Shown in pieces: positions 18,271-26,349 of a stretch of DNA of 45,861 bases. The translations under genes were made by a program, and so were the position numbers. The notes under the pieces are model-generated. The model did not search any database. It was not told the DNA's origin and saw only the letters and a list, made by a program, of their open reading frames with translations. The stretch is from Candidatus Epulonipiscium fishelsonii. GTDB taxonomy: Bacteria; Bacillota; Clostridia; Lachnospirales; Cellulosilyticaceae. Position 1 is the first letter of the stretch, and each line of letters begins with the position of its first letter. The DNA lies in assembly GCA_001983455.1 (NCBI GenBank), contig LJDB01000013.1, positions 1 through 45,861 of the forward strand. Direction: 5' to 3'.

Positions 18271-18310
18271 ATGCATAATAAGTGATGATGAGAAATGGCT
18301 ACAAATCTGT

Positions 18311-18532
18311 TCTAATTATGCGTGGGATATGAACATTGAAGGAAAACTCTAGTTATGTATGGGATATGAATATTGAAGGAAAACTCTAATTATGTGGGAG
18401 ATATGAATATTGAAGGAAAACTCTAGTTATGTGGGGGATATGAATATTGAAGATAAGTTCTAGTTATGTGGGGGATATGAATATTGAAAAGAAGCTCTAA
18501 TTATGCGTGGGATATGAATATTGAAGATAAGC
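18311..18532 (+). repeat. Six tandem 37-bp repeats
   Basis: Units begin at 18311, 18348, 18385, 18422, 18459 and 18496. Each reads TCTARTTATG, a variable GTGGGATAT-like part, then GAATATTGAA and a 7-base end (GGAAAAC, GATAAGT and similar). There are no spacers, so this is not CRISPR. A diverged unit recurs at the end of the window (about 45816-45861), also after the terminal element. Confidence 0.85.
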
Positions 18533-19260
18533 TCTAGCTTATGCATTCTAACTAAAAAGTTTATTATTAAAATAGGATTAGAATTTCTTTAGTAGGCTTG
18601 CTAATACGCCACTTATTGTGAACAATTTACTTAATCTGTTTATAATCTCAAATGTACGATTATTAATAAGATAATACTATGTTTAGGATAAATATCAAAG
18701 CTTTAAATTTCTTGTAGAGATTATAAACAATATTTATATTGAATTAAACTAAGACCAATGCCGTGGTTTTCACTTGATGTTTGAAGCATATGTAACTTTT
18801 TTGAATTCGTGATATTCGTGATAATAGAAAAATCACTTTTAGTTTTTTCTTATTTTGGTTTTTTTCGGATTGTTATGGGCTGTTAACCAGGAGTTACTTA
18901 TTGTTTCGCATCTGCTCTACTACTTATTTTTTTCGCCTATTTGCTACTTAATTTTCGTGGCTACTCTGCTACTTGTTTTTTCACATGGGTTAACTGTTAA
19001 AGTATATACCTATATCGAACAAAATTCAATTGACAAAATACCCTAGTATATTCCTTATCACTAGTCAATTCTGTCCAATACAATTGGCATTACTCTTAAA
19101 TGCATAAGTGTGCAATTTATATGCATAATTAATTCTAACATTTGCCTACAATATTACATTGCCATTTATTATTTATATTGAAGTACTAAAATACTTAAGT
19201 AGCACAAATGGTAATAGTTTATATTATTTGGAAAAAAAAGGAATAAGAATTTTAAAAATA
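18533..19260. other. Gene-free stretch with short degenerate repeats
   Basis: No supported gene is present. At 18916-18988 there is a degenerate, roughly 24-base tandem repeat (core TACTT followed by a T-rich part, with TACTT at 18921, 18945 and 18970). The one frame over this region (18855-19046) has a TTG start, no ribosome binding site and repeat-derived sequence. Confidence 0.5.
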
Positions 19261-19264
19261 AGAC

Positions 19265-19293
19265 TTGCTAAAGTGGCATATATGGTATATACT
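19265..19293 (+). promoter_or_regulatory. Promoter of the tRNA pair
   Basis: TTGCTA (19265-19270), 17 bases, TATACT (19288-19293). It lies about 30 bases before the first tRNA. Confidence 0.7.
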
Positions 19294-19323
19294 TAAAAAG
19301 TAATAACGAGCACAGATTATTAT

Positions 19324-19397
19324 GGCGGCATAGCTCAGTTGGCTAGAGCACATGGTTCATACCCATGGTGTCGGGGGTTCAAGTCTCTCTGCCGCTA
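19324..19397 (+). tRNA. tRNA-Met (CAT), elongator type
   Basis: The cloverleaf is complete in 74 nt. The acceptor GGCGGCA pairs with TGCCGCT (one G-U at the end). The D arm is GCTC/GAGC, the anticodon stem CATGG/CCATG has loop TTCATAC, and the T arm GGGGG/CTCTC has TTCAAGT. Anticodon CAT. The initiator features (a C1-A72 mismatch and three G-C pairs in the anticodon stem) are absent, and the sequence resembles firmicute elongator tRNA-Met rather than the lysidine-modified tRNA-Ile. CCA is not encoded. Confidence 0.9.
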
Positions 19398-19401
19398 TTA
19401 A

Positions 19402-19474
19402 GGTCGCTTAGCTCAGCTGGGAGAGCACCTGCCTTACAAGCAGGGGGTCATAGGTTCGAGCCCTATAGCGACCA
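19402..19474 (+). tRNA. tRNA-Val (TAC)
   Basis: The cloverleaf is complete in 73 nt. The acceptor GGTCGCT pairs with AGCGACC. The anticodon stem CCTGC/GCAGG has loop CTTACAA, giving anticodon TAC. The T loop is TTCGAGC. It is 4 bases after tRNA-Met and in the same transcript. CCA is not encoded. Confidence 0.95.
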
Positions 19475-19480
19475 GACTTA

Positions 19481-19510
19481 AACCTACATTCAGTTGAATG
19501 TAGGTTTTTT
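19481..19510 (+). terminator. Terminator of the tRNA operon
   Basis: AACCTACATTCA (19481-19492) pairs perfectly with TGAATGTAGGTT (19495-19506), followed by T residues. Confidence 0.9.
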
Positions 19511-19521
19511 ATTCAAAATAA

Positions 19522-19607
19522 ATAACAGATTTAATCACGTTGTTCTTAAATCCGTTATCATGAATAACAGATTTAGTCACGTTGCTCCTAAATCCGTTGT
19601 CACGAAT
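19522..19607. repeat. Two tandem palindromic repeats (AACAGATTTA type)
   Basis: Two units of about 43 bases lie at 19522-19564 and 19565-19607. Each has a stem (ATAACAGATTTA with TAAATCCGTTAT or a close variant), a conserved loop TCACGTTGYTC and a spacer TCAYGAATAA. A third copy with a perfect 12-bp stem lies at 45674-45710. They sit in the 3' region of the minus-strand gene that follows. Confidence 0.8.
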
Positions 19608-19638
19608 AATTAACAAGAATGCAACATTGTATTATTAA

Positions 19639-21252
19639 TTATTTTAAAAAGCTGATATTTCCTAATAAAATAGCACCACTATTTATTTGATTAAATTTTA
19701 TACTTAGTGAACTTAAATTAGTTTTACTAATATTAGTTAATAACGACAGTGGAATACGTATATTACTAAGTGGTGTAAAAGTAGACCATTGTGTTTGATA
19801 TGCATTAGATATTGTTTCTCCATCTGGTTGCTGCAGTGCAATAGAGTTGGAATCAATTAAAATTTGATCAATTTTACCAAACTTATCTTTAAATTGAATA
19901 ATAAACGATAATGGCTCTATGTTTAAACTATTCATTGGATCAATAGAAATCCATAAAGATAAAGCGTTATATTTAGATATATCTTTTGAAGACTCAGGTA
20001 TTTTAGTTGAAAATGTGCCAGAACTTACGTTCCAACTTACTTTAAATAATCCTAAGTTTTCAGGAAGACCCGGCTGCTGAAAACCAATTGCCGAATCATG
20101 TGGAGCCATATAGCTTTCAACAACATAGTTTAAAGAAGCATTGTTCATAGAAATTTCACCGCCTAGACTGTTAAGCGTAGTACTATTATTTGAACTTGGT
20201 GTTAAAATTCCTAGTGAATTAGGTGTACATAATGAAGTTAAAACTTTAAATCCATAAATAGAATCTGGTGCGATAAGGGAACTATTAAGTCCGATATTTT
20301 TATTTGATGGATTAAAATGATAATAATTTAAAAAATCGAGTGTATAATTTTTTAAAAATTCTTGTTGTTCAAGCGGAGTAAGCTTGTTTATTTTATCATA
20401 ATTATATTTCAATTTTATACTATCATCAGAAGATAACATTGTGTTGAAATAATTATGATTAGCATTTTTTAAAAATAAATTTGATATAGGATCAATTAAT
20501 TCATTAGAAATACTTAATGTATCATATATTTTTTGGCCATCTAAACTTTTAACTTCTCCATCCAACTGAGGTAAAATAATTCCTAATGGTAAAGAAGGTA
20601 CTATAATAGATTTTGCCGAAGATATAAAAGTAGGAGAAATTAATAATGCAGAATGAAAATTTATTTCTGAGGAATTTGATAAGGAATATGCACCAAATCC
20701 ACCTACTCCATGACCAATAAGCGAAATTTGATTTAAGTTTCCTTTGTTTGATAAATCTAGTGAATAATGTAACTTATTATTGCTAATAGATTGGTCAAGA
20801 AAATATAAATGTTGAAATACAAGATGACGCAGACTATCTATATTAATAAGTTGTGCAGATTTAAAATCAAATGTAGAACTTATGTTTAAACTAATAGTCA
20901 AATATCCGTTATCAGCAAGATGTTTAACTAAATAAGTAAATCCATGGTCATATGGTTTTTGCGTATAATTTAAATCGTGTAAAATAAATACAATAGGATT
21001 ATTATTACTAGCTGGAACTCCTATTACACCTGAAGATATTTGTTGATTTTGTAAAGGTATTTCAAAAAGCCGAATTTGTGAAGAATCTTCGTTTATAGCT
21101 ACACTTGATAGAGCTTGAATATAATTATTACTTTTTAATATTTTAGGAGCATTAAATATAGAAAATGAACTATAAGTACGTATAAATTCAGAAATACCAA
21201 TAATAACTAAAATACATAAAATAAAACTAAAAAGTTTATACCGTTTTGACAT
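19639..21252 (-). CDS. Exported alpha/beta-hydrolase-fold protein with Gly at the nucleophile position
   Basis: This 537-aa protein has an AGGAGGT ribosome binding site 4 bases before the ATG. An N-terminal hydrophobic segment (about 6-25) is a signal anchor or signal peptide. An alpha/beta-hydrolase core follows: PIVFILHDLNY, a strand-helix region HGFTYLVKHLADNGYLTIS, and a nucleophile elbow at 180-184 that reads GHGVG instead of GHSxG. A candidate catalytic His is H266 in ANHNYF. The C-terminal half (about 330-537) looks like a beta-rich accessory domain, possibly a jelly-roll binding module. With Gly182 in place of Ser it may be a non-hydrolytic, binding or structural protein. The nearest fold relatives are polyesterase/PAF-acetylhydrolase-like enzymes (inference). 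Confidence 0.7.
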   Translation of the reverse strand: MSKRYKLFSFILCILVIIGISEFIRTYSSFSIFNAPKILKSNNYIQALSSVAINEDSSQIRLFEIPLQNQQISSGVIGVPASNNNPIVFILHDLNYTQKPYDHGFTYLVKHLADNGYLTISLNISSTFDFKSAQLINIDSLRHLVFQHLYFLDQSISNNKLHYSLDLSNKGNLNQISLIGHGVGGFGAYSLSNSSEINFHSALLISPTFISSAKSIIVPSLPLGIILPQLDGEVKSLDGQKIYDTLSISNELIDPISNLFLKNANHNYFNTMLSSDDSIKLKYNYDKINKLTPLEQQEFLKNYTLDFLNYYHFNPSNKNIGLNSSLIAPDSIYGFKVLTSLCTPNSLGILTPSSNNSTTLNSLGGEISMNNASLNYVVESYMAPHDSAIGFQQPGLPENLGLFKVSWNVSSGTFSTKIPESSKDISKYNALSLWISIDPMNSLNIEPLSFIIQFKDKFGKIDQILIDSNSIALQQPDGETISNAYQTQWSTFTPLSNIRIPLSLLTNISKTNLSSLSIKFNQINSGAILLGNISFLK

Positions 21253-21475
21253 GTTTACCTCCTAAAATTCTTTATAGTAGAGTGTTGACAAAAAAATAAA
21301 TTTATAAACATTTAAAATAATAAGGATAAATATTTTAGGTATACATAAATTAATTATAAAAATATTTATAAATAATATAATTTGAATTTTGCATAATATG
21401 ATAACAAAAACACTGTAATTTGTCTGAAAAAGCATAAAACTTTTAATGATAATTTTGTTTAATCTACAAAAAATG

Positions 21476-21495
21476 CGAAAAATTTTTCGTATAAT
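21476..21495 (+). promoter_or_regulatory. Putative spoIIE promoter with overlapping palindrome
   Basis: CGAAAAATTTTTCG (21476-21489) is a perfect 14-base palindrome abutting TATAAT (21490-21495). No -35 match is found at normal spacing, as is usual for activator-dependent promoters. The half-site TGCGAAA is close to, but not, the Spo0A box TGTCGAA. Spo0A control is known for spoIIE in other firmicutes and is only suggested here. Confidence 0.45.
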
Positions 21496-21517
21496 GTGGA
21501 TAGAAAGGAGGAAAAAT

Positions 21518-23866
21518 ATGGAAAATATGACTACAAAACAAATTAATGCAAAACAAATTATAAAAAATGTCAGATGGTCAGAACTACTACTATGCATGTT
21601 TGCTTTTATGTTTGCAAGAGTTGGCGTAATGGGTGAATTTTATACCTTGGGCATTGCATATCTTTCAAGCTTATATATAAGAAAAGATTTAAGAAGATGG
21701 TCAAGTATATTTGCCTTATTAGGATTTATGTCGGTTGCAGTATTTAATGCACAAGTTATGAAATATATTATAATAGCTGGTATTATAATATTATGTCGAG
21801 AAATAGGAAATTACTATTTAAATATATTTAACCAAATTATTATAATGGCTACAACGATGTTTGTTGTAAATGTAATAAAGCTTGTGATAGTAGGATTTAA
21901 TTTTATTGAGTTTAGTTTGATAATAATAGAAATATTAGTAGCAAGTGCTTTAATGGTTATTTTTAGCTATGGAGTTGAAGTAATTCGAGAAAATAAAAAA
22001 AGATGTTTAACTCAAAAAGAAGCTATAAGCATTATATTAATTTTTACGGGTATAATTGCAGGTATAGTTGATATCTATATTGAGCTACCAATATTTAATG
22101 AAATATTTTTTAGAGATATTTTTGCCTTTATATTTTTAATAACAATAACTTATTTAGGTGGAGTAAATATGGGGGTTACAGTAAGCGTAATTCTCAGTGC
22201 GATATTGACTGCAATTGATTATATGCCAGTGAACTTTTGTGTTATATATGGATTAAGTAGTTTACTAGGAGGAGTATTTTCTTCTATTGGTAGAGTAGGA
22301 GTAGTTCTAGGGGTTGGTTTAGGACAAATTGTAGGCTTTATTATTTTTAACAATGGACAAATTGACATGTCTTTAGTAGGTGCATATTTAATAGCAGGAA
22401 TAATAAGTTTAAGTTTACCAGCAAATTATCTTGGAATTGCTAACTGGTTTAAAAACCACTATATAGAAGAAAGTGAAGAACTTCATATGGAAAGAATTCA
22501 AAGGATTGTTACAAATCGATTAAATCAATTTGTATATGCTTTTACAAAACTTAGTCAAGCTTATCAAAAACAAGACTATAACAAAATAGAAATAACTAAT
22601 AAACAAGTGGAAAATATAATATATGAAATGATAGAAAAAAACTGTAAAAATTGTTCTATGTATAAATTTTGTTGGGAAATAGATGTGGATGAAACATATC
22701 ATTCAATGTACAATATTATTATGAGTGGAGATGCCAACGGCAAAATATTGGTTGGCGATATTCCTGAAAAATTTAAACAAAATTGCAAATATCATGAAAC
22801 GATTGCTTATAGCTTAAATTATGCGTTAGATTTAAATAAGCAAAAAATAATATATTATAATAAAGGAATAGAGTCAAAGATTTTAATGGGACAACAACTA
22901 GAGGCTATTACACAAAGCATTTGTAACTTGACTGCTGAAATTGAGGAAGAAGTCAAATTTAACAGAGAAGAAGAAGCGAAGTTAATAGAACAAATAAAAT
23001 ATCAAGGAATAAAAGTTGATGAAGTTATAGTCATGGAAAGCAAGGGAAAATTAAAATCTATAGAAATATATACTCGCCCTTGTGAAAAAGAAATTGGTTT
23101 TGAAAAGAGACTAGTTAAAGCTGTTGAGAAAACTAGGGGGACTAAATTTATTATAGAAAAACATAAATGTAATTCTGATGGATGTTACTTTAAGTTAGTG
23201 GCCAAACAGAGATTTGGAGTTGTAACAGGAACATCAAGTTGTGCAAAAGGTAAATATTCGGGTGATGTTCATAGCTTTATGCAATTGGACAGTGGACAAT
23301 ATTTATTGGCATTAGCTGATGGAATGGGAAGTGGAGAGCTTGCACAAAAAGAAAGCGTAGCAACTATTGAAATGCTTGAGGAATTTATGACTTCTGAATT
23401 AGACTACCAGATTGCTTTAAAACTTATTAATTCAAATTTAGTTTTAAAATCAGATAATGAAATTTTCTCTACAATGGATGTAGTTTTAATTGATGCCACA
23501 ACAGGACTATCAACTTTCTTAAAAGCTGGAGCTGCAACAAGCTTTGTTTTAAGAGGAAATGAAATATTTACTATTAGTTCGACTAGTCTTCCCGTTGGAA
23601 TTTTAAGGGACCTAGATTTAGAACAACATGAAGTACAATTAAAAAATGGTGATATTATCGTTATGGTAACAGACGGCCTATTGGTTACTGAAGATGATGT
23701 GTTAGGACGTGAAGAAACTTTCAAACAATTTATAATGGAAACGAAATCACGTGATCCTCAACATATTGCGGATTATTTACTAGAAAGAAGTCGTAGTCTT
23801 CTTGCTGGTGATTATACAGATGATATGACTGTTGTCGTTGGACGTATTTGGGAAAAAACTATATAA
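21518..23866 (+). CDS. spoIIE: Stage II sporulation protein E (PP2C-type phosphatase)
   Basis: SpoIIE is the membrane-bound serine phosphatase that acts at the polar septum, dephosphorylates SpoIIAA and so frees sigma-F in the forespore. The start is ATG 21518 because AAAGGAGG (21505-21512) precedes it; the frame is open upstream to 21446 without a better site. The protein is 782 aa, with about ten membrane helices in residues ~15-310, a central regulatory region with a Cys cluster (KNCKNCSMYKFCW) and a C-terminal PP2C domain with LALADGMGSGELAQK near residue 597 and a late DDMTVVVGRIW. Length and order match the family. Its presence shows that the organism has the sporulation programme. A terminator follows. 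Confidence 0.97.
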   Translation: MENMTTKQINAKQIIKNVRWSELLLCMFAFMFARVGVMGEFYTLGIAYLSSLYIRKDLRRWSSIFALLGFMSVAVFNAQVMKYIIIAGIIILCREIGNYYLNIFNQIIIMATTMFVVNVIKLVIVGFNFIEFSLIIIEILVASALMVIFSYGVEVIRENKKRCLTQKEAISIILIFTGIIAGIVDIYIELPIFNEIFFRDIFAFIFLITITYLGGVNMGVTVSVILSAILTAIDYMPVNFCVIYGLSSLLGGVFSSIGRVGVVLGVGLGQIVGFIIFNNGQIDMSLVGAYLIAGIISLSLPANYLGIANWFKNHYIEESEELHMERIQRIVTNRLNQFVYAFTKLSQAYQKQDYNKIEITNKQVENIIYEMIEKNCKNCSMYKFCWEIDVDETYHSMYNIIMSGDANGKILVGDIPEKFKQNCKYHETIAYSLNYALDLNKQKIIYYNKGIESKILMGQQLEAITQSICNLTAEIEEEVKFNREEEAKLIEQIKYQGIKVDEVIVMESKGKLKSIEIYTRPCEKEIGFEKRLVKAVEKTRGTKFIIEKHKCNSDGCYFKLVAKQRFGVVTGTSSCAKGKYSGDVHSFMQLDSGQYLLALADGMGSGELAQKESVATIEMLEEFMTSELDYQIALKLINSNLVLKSDNEIFSTMDVVLIDATTGLSTFLKAGAATSFVLRGNEIFTISSTSLPVGILRDLDLEQHEVQLKNGDIIVMVTDGLLVTEDDVLGREETFKQFIMETKSRDPQHIADYLLERSRSLLAGDYTDDMTVVVGRIWEKTI

Positions 23867-23935
23867 GAAATACGTATTTTAGAGATAGTTAAACGACGAA
23901 ATTAGCTAGTGTGCCAGAAAAATATTTAGATGCAT

Positions 23936-23967
23936 AAAGGACATTCTTGGGGTGTCCTTTCTTTTTA
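23936..23967 (+). terminator. Terminator after spoIIE
   Basis: AAAGGACA (23936-23943) pairs with TGTCCTTT (23953-23960), then CTTTTT. Confidence 0.85.
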
Positions 23968-24092
23968 AATACTAGAACTTGTTAACTCATTTAATTAAAA
24001 TGAAAAACAAAGTAAACTATTTTATTATGGATTGAATAACATAAGAAAAAATCACCCATACTCTAATTAAAATTATTAAAAGAAGGTAATTT

Positions 24093-24368
24093 ATGGAAAG
24101 AAAAATTAGGGTTCAAGGTATACAGAGTGACTGGTTTGAAGATGCAGTTTTTACAGTTAAAGAAGAAAACCTGAAAGATGTTCCGTACAATTTATGCAAC
24201 TATGCAGAAGAATTAATTGAGAGACACATGAAACTTAAGGGATATAGTGAAGGATTTATCAAAACTTCATGGAAAAATAAAACGGTAGAAAAAAAAATAG
24301 ATTTATTTTTTAAATTAAGTTTGTTATTCTTAATGATAACGGTTATAATGTACATGTATGGAATGTAA
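24093..24368 (+). CDS. Small hypothetical protein with a C-terminal membrane helix
   Basis: This 91-aa protein is not recognised. It has an AGAAGG ribosome binding site before the ATG. The soluble N-terminal part (about 65 residues) is charged, with helical segments, and is followed by basic residues and one hydrophobic helix (about 72-88, LSLLFLMITVIMYMYGM) that reaches the C-terminus, a tail-anchor layout. It lies between the spoIIE terminator and tilS, 53 bases before tilS and on the same strand, so it probably starts the tilS-hpt transcript. Confidence 0.65.
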   Translation: MERKIRVQGIQSDWFEDAVFTVKEENLKDVPYNLCNYAEELIERHMKLKGYSEGFIKTSWKNKTVEKKIDLFFKLSLLFLMITVIMYMYGM

Positions 24369-24421
24369 TAATCGTAGCAAAATATTAACATATTATTAAG
24401 TATAAACAAGGAAGAACATGA

Positions 24422-25801
24422 ATGGACATACAAAAGATAGAAAATATAGTAAGATGCTTTATAGAAGAAAATAAATTAATAGATCAAAAAGATAATCTTG
24501 TTATAGGGGTGTCGGGTGGAGCGGATTCAATGATGATTCTTCATTTTTTAGTAAATAATTATGACTTAAAAATGGTAGTAGCTCACGTTAATCATGGAGT
24601 ACGTTGGGAAGCTATTTTGGATATGAATTATGTGCTGGATATTTCAAGGCAATGGAAAATAGAATGTAAAGTATACAATTGTAATATCAATGAAATTTCT
24701 AAGAAGAAAAAGATTTCTGTTGAAGAAGCTGGAAGGCAAGAACGATATAAGTTTTTTAATTCTTTGTCAGATGAAAACACTAAAATAGTAACAGCACATA
24801 ACAAAAATGATCAAGTGGAAACTATGATAATGAGATTTTTTAGAGGAACAGATACTAAAGGATTAGGTGGCATTTTAGTTAAAAGAAATAACATAATCCG
24901 TCCAATACTTTGCCTATCAAGAGAACAAATTGAATTTTATTGCAACTTTTATAATATTAATTTTCAAATTGACCATACTAATTTAATGGCAATATATACT
25001 CGTAATCGAATTAGACTAGAATTTTTGCCATATATAATAGAACACATTAATCCTAATATTTTAAACACTTTATATTCACAAGGAGAGCTTTATAAAGAGC
25101 AGGAACAATTTTTAAGTTATTATGTACAAAATTTCATAAATCAATATGTTATAGTGAAAGAAAAGAGTTATGCTGTATATATCAAAGATTTGAAAAATGA
25201 ATTTGTATATATGCAAAAAAAGATACTCTTAGAAATTATCAATTTGTTAATAAATAATTTACAAAATATAACTTCTAAACATTTAGAGCAGGCAATAAAC
25301 TTATTAAATAAGTCTAGTGGAAAACAAATAAACTTGCCAAACAGTATAGTTGTTCGACGAAGCTATGATTTTTTGGAGATAGGTTTATTCTCTTATGAAG
25401 ATGTAAATTATGAAGTTAAAGATTTGCATATTGGAGAAAATTATTTTATGAATTTTCAAATTAAATTAAAAGAAATAAAATTTAATAGTAAAACATTTAA
25501 AGAAACTACACAAAATATGTATACTAAATATATTGATTATGATAAAATAAAGATTGGCTTACAAATTAGATGTAGAAAAGCTGGCGACAAAATTATGTTA
25601 AGTAGTGGTACAAAAAAATTAAAAAAGTATTTTATTGATGAAAAAGTGCCATTACATATGCGTAGTGAGGTACCCTTAATTGTGAATGACATGGAAATAG
25701 TATGGATTATTGGTGGGCCATTGAATGTAGATTATTATATCCATGAAGACACAAAGAATATTTTGGAAATAAGTATAGAAAAGATGGAGGTAATATGTTA
25801 A
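24422..25801 (+). CDS. tilS: tRNA(Ile)-lysidine synthase
   Basis: TilS uses ATP and lysine to convert C34 of tRNA-Ile(CAU) to lysidine, which switches its reading from AUG to AUA. The N-terminal PP-loop SGGADS is at residues 31-36, followed by HVNHGVR and EEAGRQERY. The C-terminal TilS substrate-binding domain contains IRCRKAGDKIML and KKYFIDEKVP. The length of 459 aa is normal for firmicutes. The ATG has AAGGAAG upstream. The stop overlaps the start of hpt by 7 bases, so the two are translationally coupled, as in Bacillus. This is an essential gene. Confidence 0.97.
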   Translation: MDIQKIENIVRCFIEENKLIDQKDNLVIGVSGGADSMMILHFLVNNYDLKMVVAHVNHGVRWEAILDMNYVLDISRQWKIECKVYNCNINEISKKKKISVEEAGRQERYKFFNSLSDENTKIVTAHNKNDQVETMIMRFFRGTDTKGLGGILVKRNNIIRPILCLSREQIEFYCNFYNINFQIDHTNLMAIYTRNRIRLEFLPYIIEHINPNILNTLYSQGELYKEQEQFLSYYVQNFINQYVIVKEKSYAVYIKDLKNEFVYMQKKILLEIINLLINNLQNITSKHLEQAINLLNKSSGKQINLPNSIVVRRSYDFLEIGLFSYEDVNYEVKDLHIGENYFMNFQIKLKEIKFNSKTFKETTQNMYTKYIDYDKIKIGLQIRCRKAGDKIMLSSGTKKLKKYFIDEKVPLHMRSEVPLIVNDMEIVWIIGGPLNVDYYIHEDTKNILEISIEKMEVIC

Positions 25802-26313
25802 ACTTAGAAACTCTTATAAGTGAAGAGGCAATTCAAAAAAGAATTAAAGAATTAGGTGCCCAAATTTCACAAGATTATAGAAACCAAGAAATTATAATGT
25901 TGTGTGTACTTAAGGGAAGCGTAATGTTTATGGCAGATTTATCCAAAAGAATAACATTACCAGTAAAAATGGAGTTTATGGCAGTATCGAGCTATGGAGA
26001 TGAGTATAAAAGTTCCGGCGTAGTGAAAATAGTGAAGGATTTAGACCAACCAATTGAAGGCAAAGATATTTTAATTGTTGAAGATATTATAGACTCTGGA
26101 CGCACATTAAATTATCTTAAAAATATTTTGTCAGAAAGAAATCCCAAGAGCTTAAAAATATGTACACTACTAGATAAACCTGACAAAAGAGTTGTAGATG
26201 TGGATGTAGAATATATAGGTTTTACAATACCAGATAATTTTGTAATTGGATATGGGTTAGATTATCAACAAGAATATAGAAATTTACCCTATATTGCCAT
26301 TAATAAAGAATAA
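25795..26313 (+). CDS. hpt: Hypoxanthine phosphoribosyltransferase
   Basis: This enzyme salvages hypoxanthine and guanine with PRPP to IMP and GMP. It has 172 aa, with the PRPP-binding motif ILIVEDIIDSGRTL at about residues 92-105, early LKGS and KMEFMAVSSYG blocks, and the C-terminal FVIGYGLDYQQEYRNLPYI region. The start overlaps tilS by 7 bases, with GGAGG inside the tilS end. The tilS-hpt-ftsH order is the conserved firmicute arrangement. Purine salvage would fit the secreted nucleotidases in the repeat arms, though there is no direct link in the sequence. Confidence 0.97.
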   Translation: MLNLETLISEEAIQKRIKELGAQISQDYRNQEIIMLCVLKGSVMFMADLSKRITLPVKMEFMAVSSYGDEYKSSGVVKIVKDLDQPIEGKDILIVEDIIDSGRTLNYLKNILSERNPKSLKICTLLDKPDKRVVDVDVEYIGFTIPDNFVIGYGLDYQQEYRNLPYIAINKE

Positions 26314-26349
26314 TTTTAATATTTATATATAGAGAGGAGGCATTACAAA

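Larger units (their letters stand above)
11557..18273. repeat. Right arm of the 6.7-kb inverted repeat
   Basis: This is the reverse complement of 1-6717. The inner edge falls within the 3' end of the gene 10623-11576. The outer edge is at or beyond 18273, because the partner arm is cut by the window start. Arm genes are on opposite strands to those of the left arm. The 11577-11866 gap is the gltS regulatory region. Confidence 0.97.

Noticed and set aside
1..18273. The inverted repeat as a composite transposon
   Set aside because: Neither arms nor loop contain a transposase, integrase or resolvase, and no short terminal inverted repeats with target duplications could be shown.
18311..18532. 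Regular 37-bp repeats that could suggest a CRISPR array
   Set aside because: Units are contiguous with no unique spacers, and no cas gene is in the window.
18855..19046. A hydrophobic 63-codon frame
   Set aside because: It has a TTG start, no ribosome binding site, and overlaps a degenerate ~24-base tandem repeat that produces the hydrophobic pattern.
19324..19397. The CAT tRNA as the lysidine-modified tRNA-Ile, substrate of the TilS encoded nearby
   Set aside because: Acceptor and anticodon stem sequences resemble firmicute elongator tRNA-Met, not the Ile-CAT isoacceptor.
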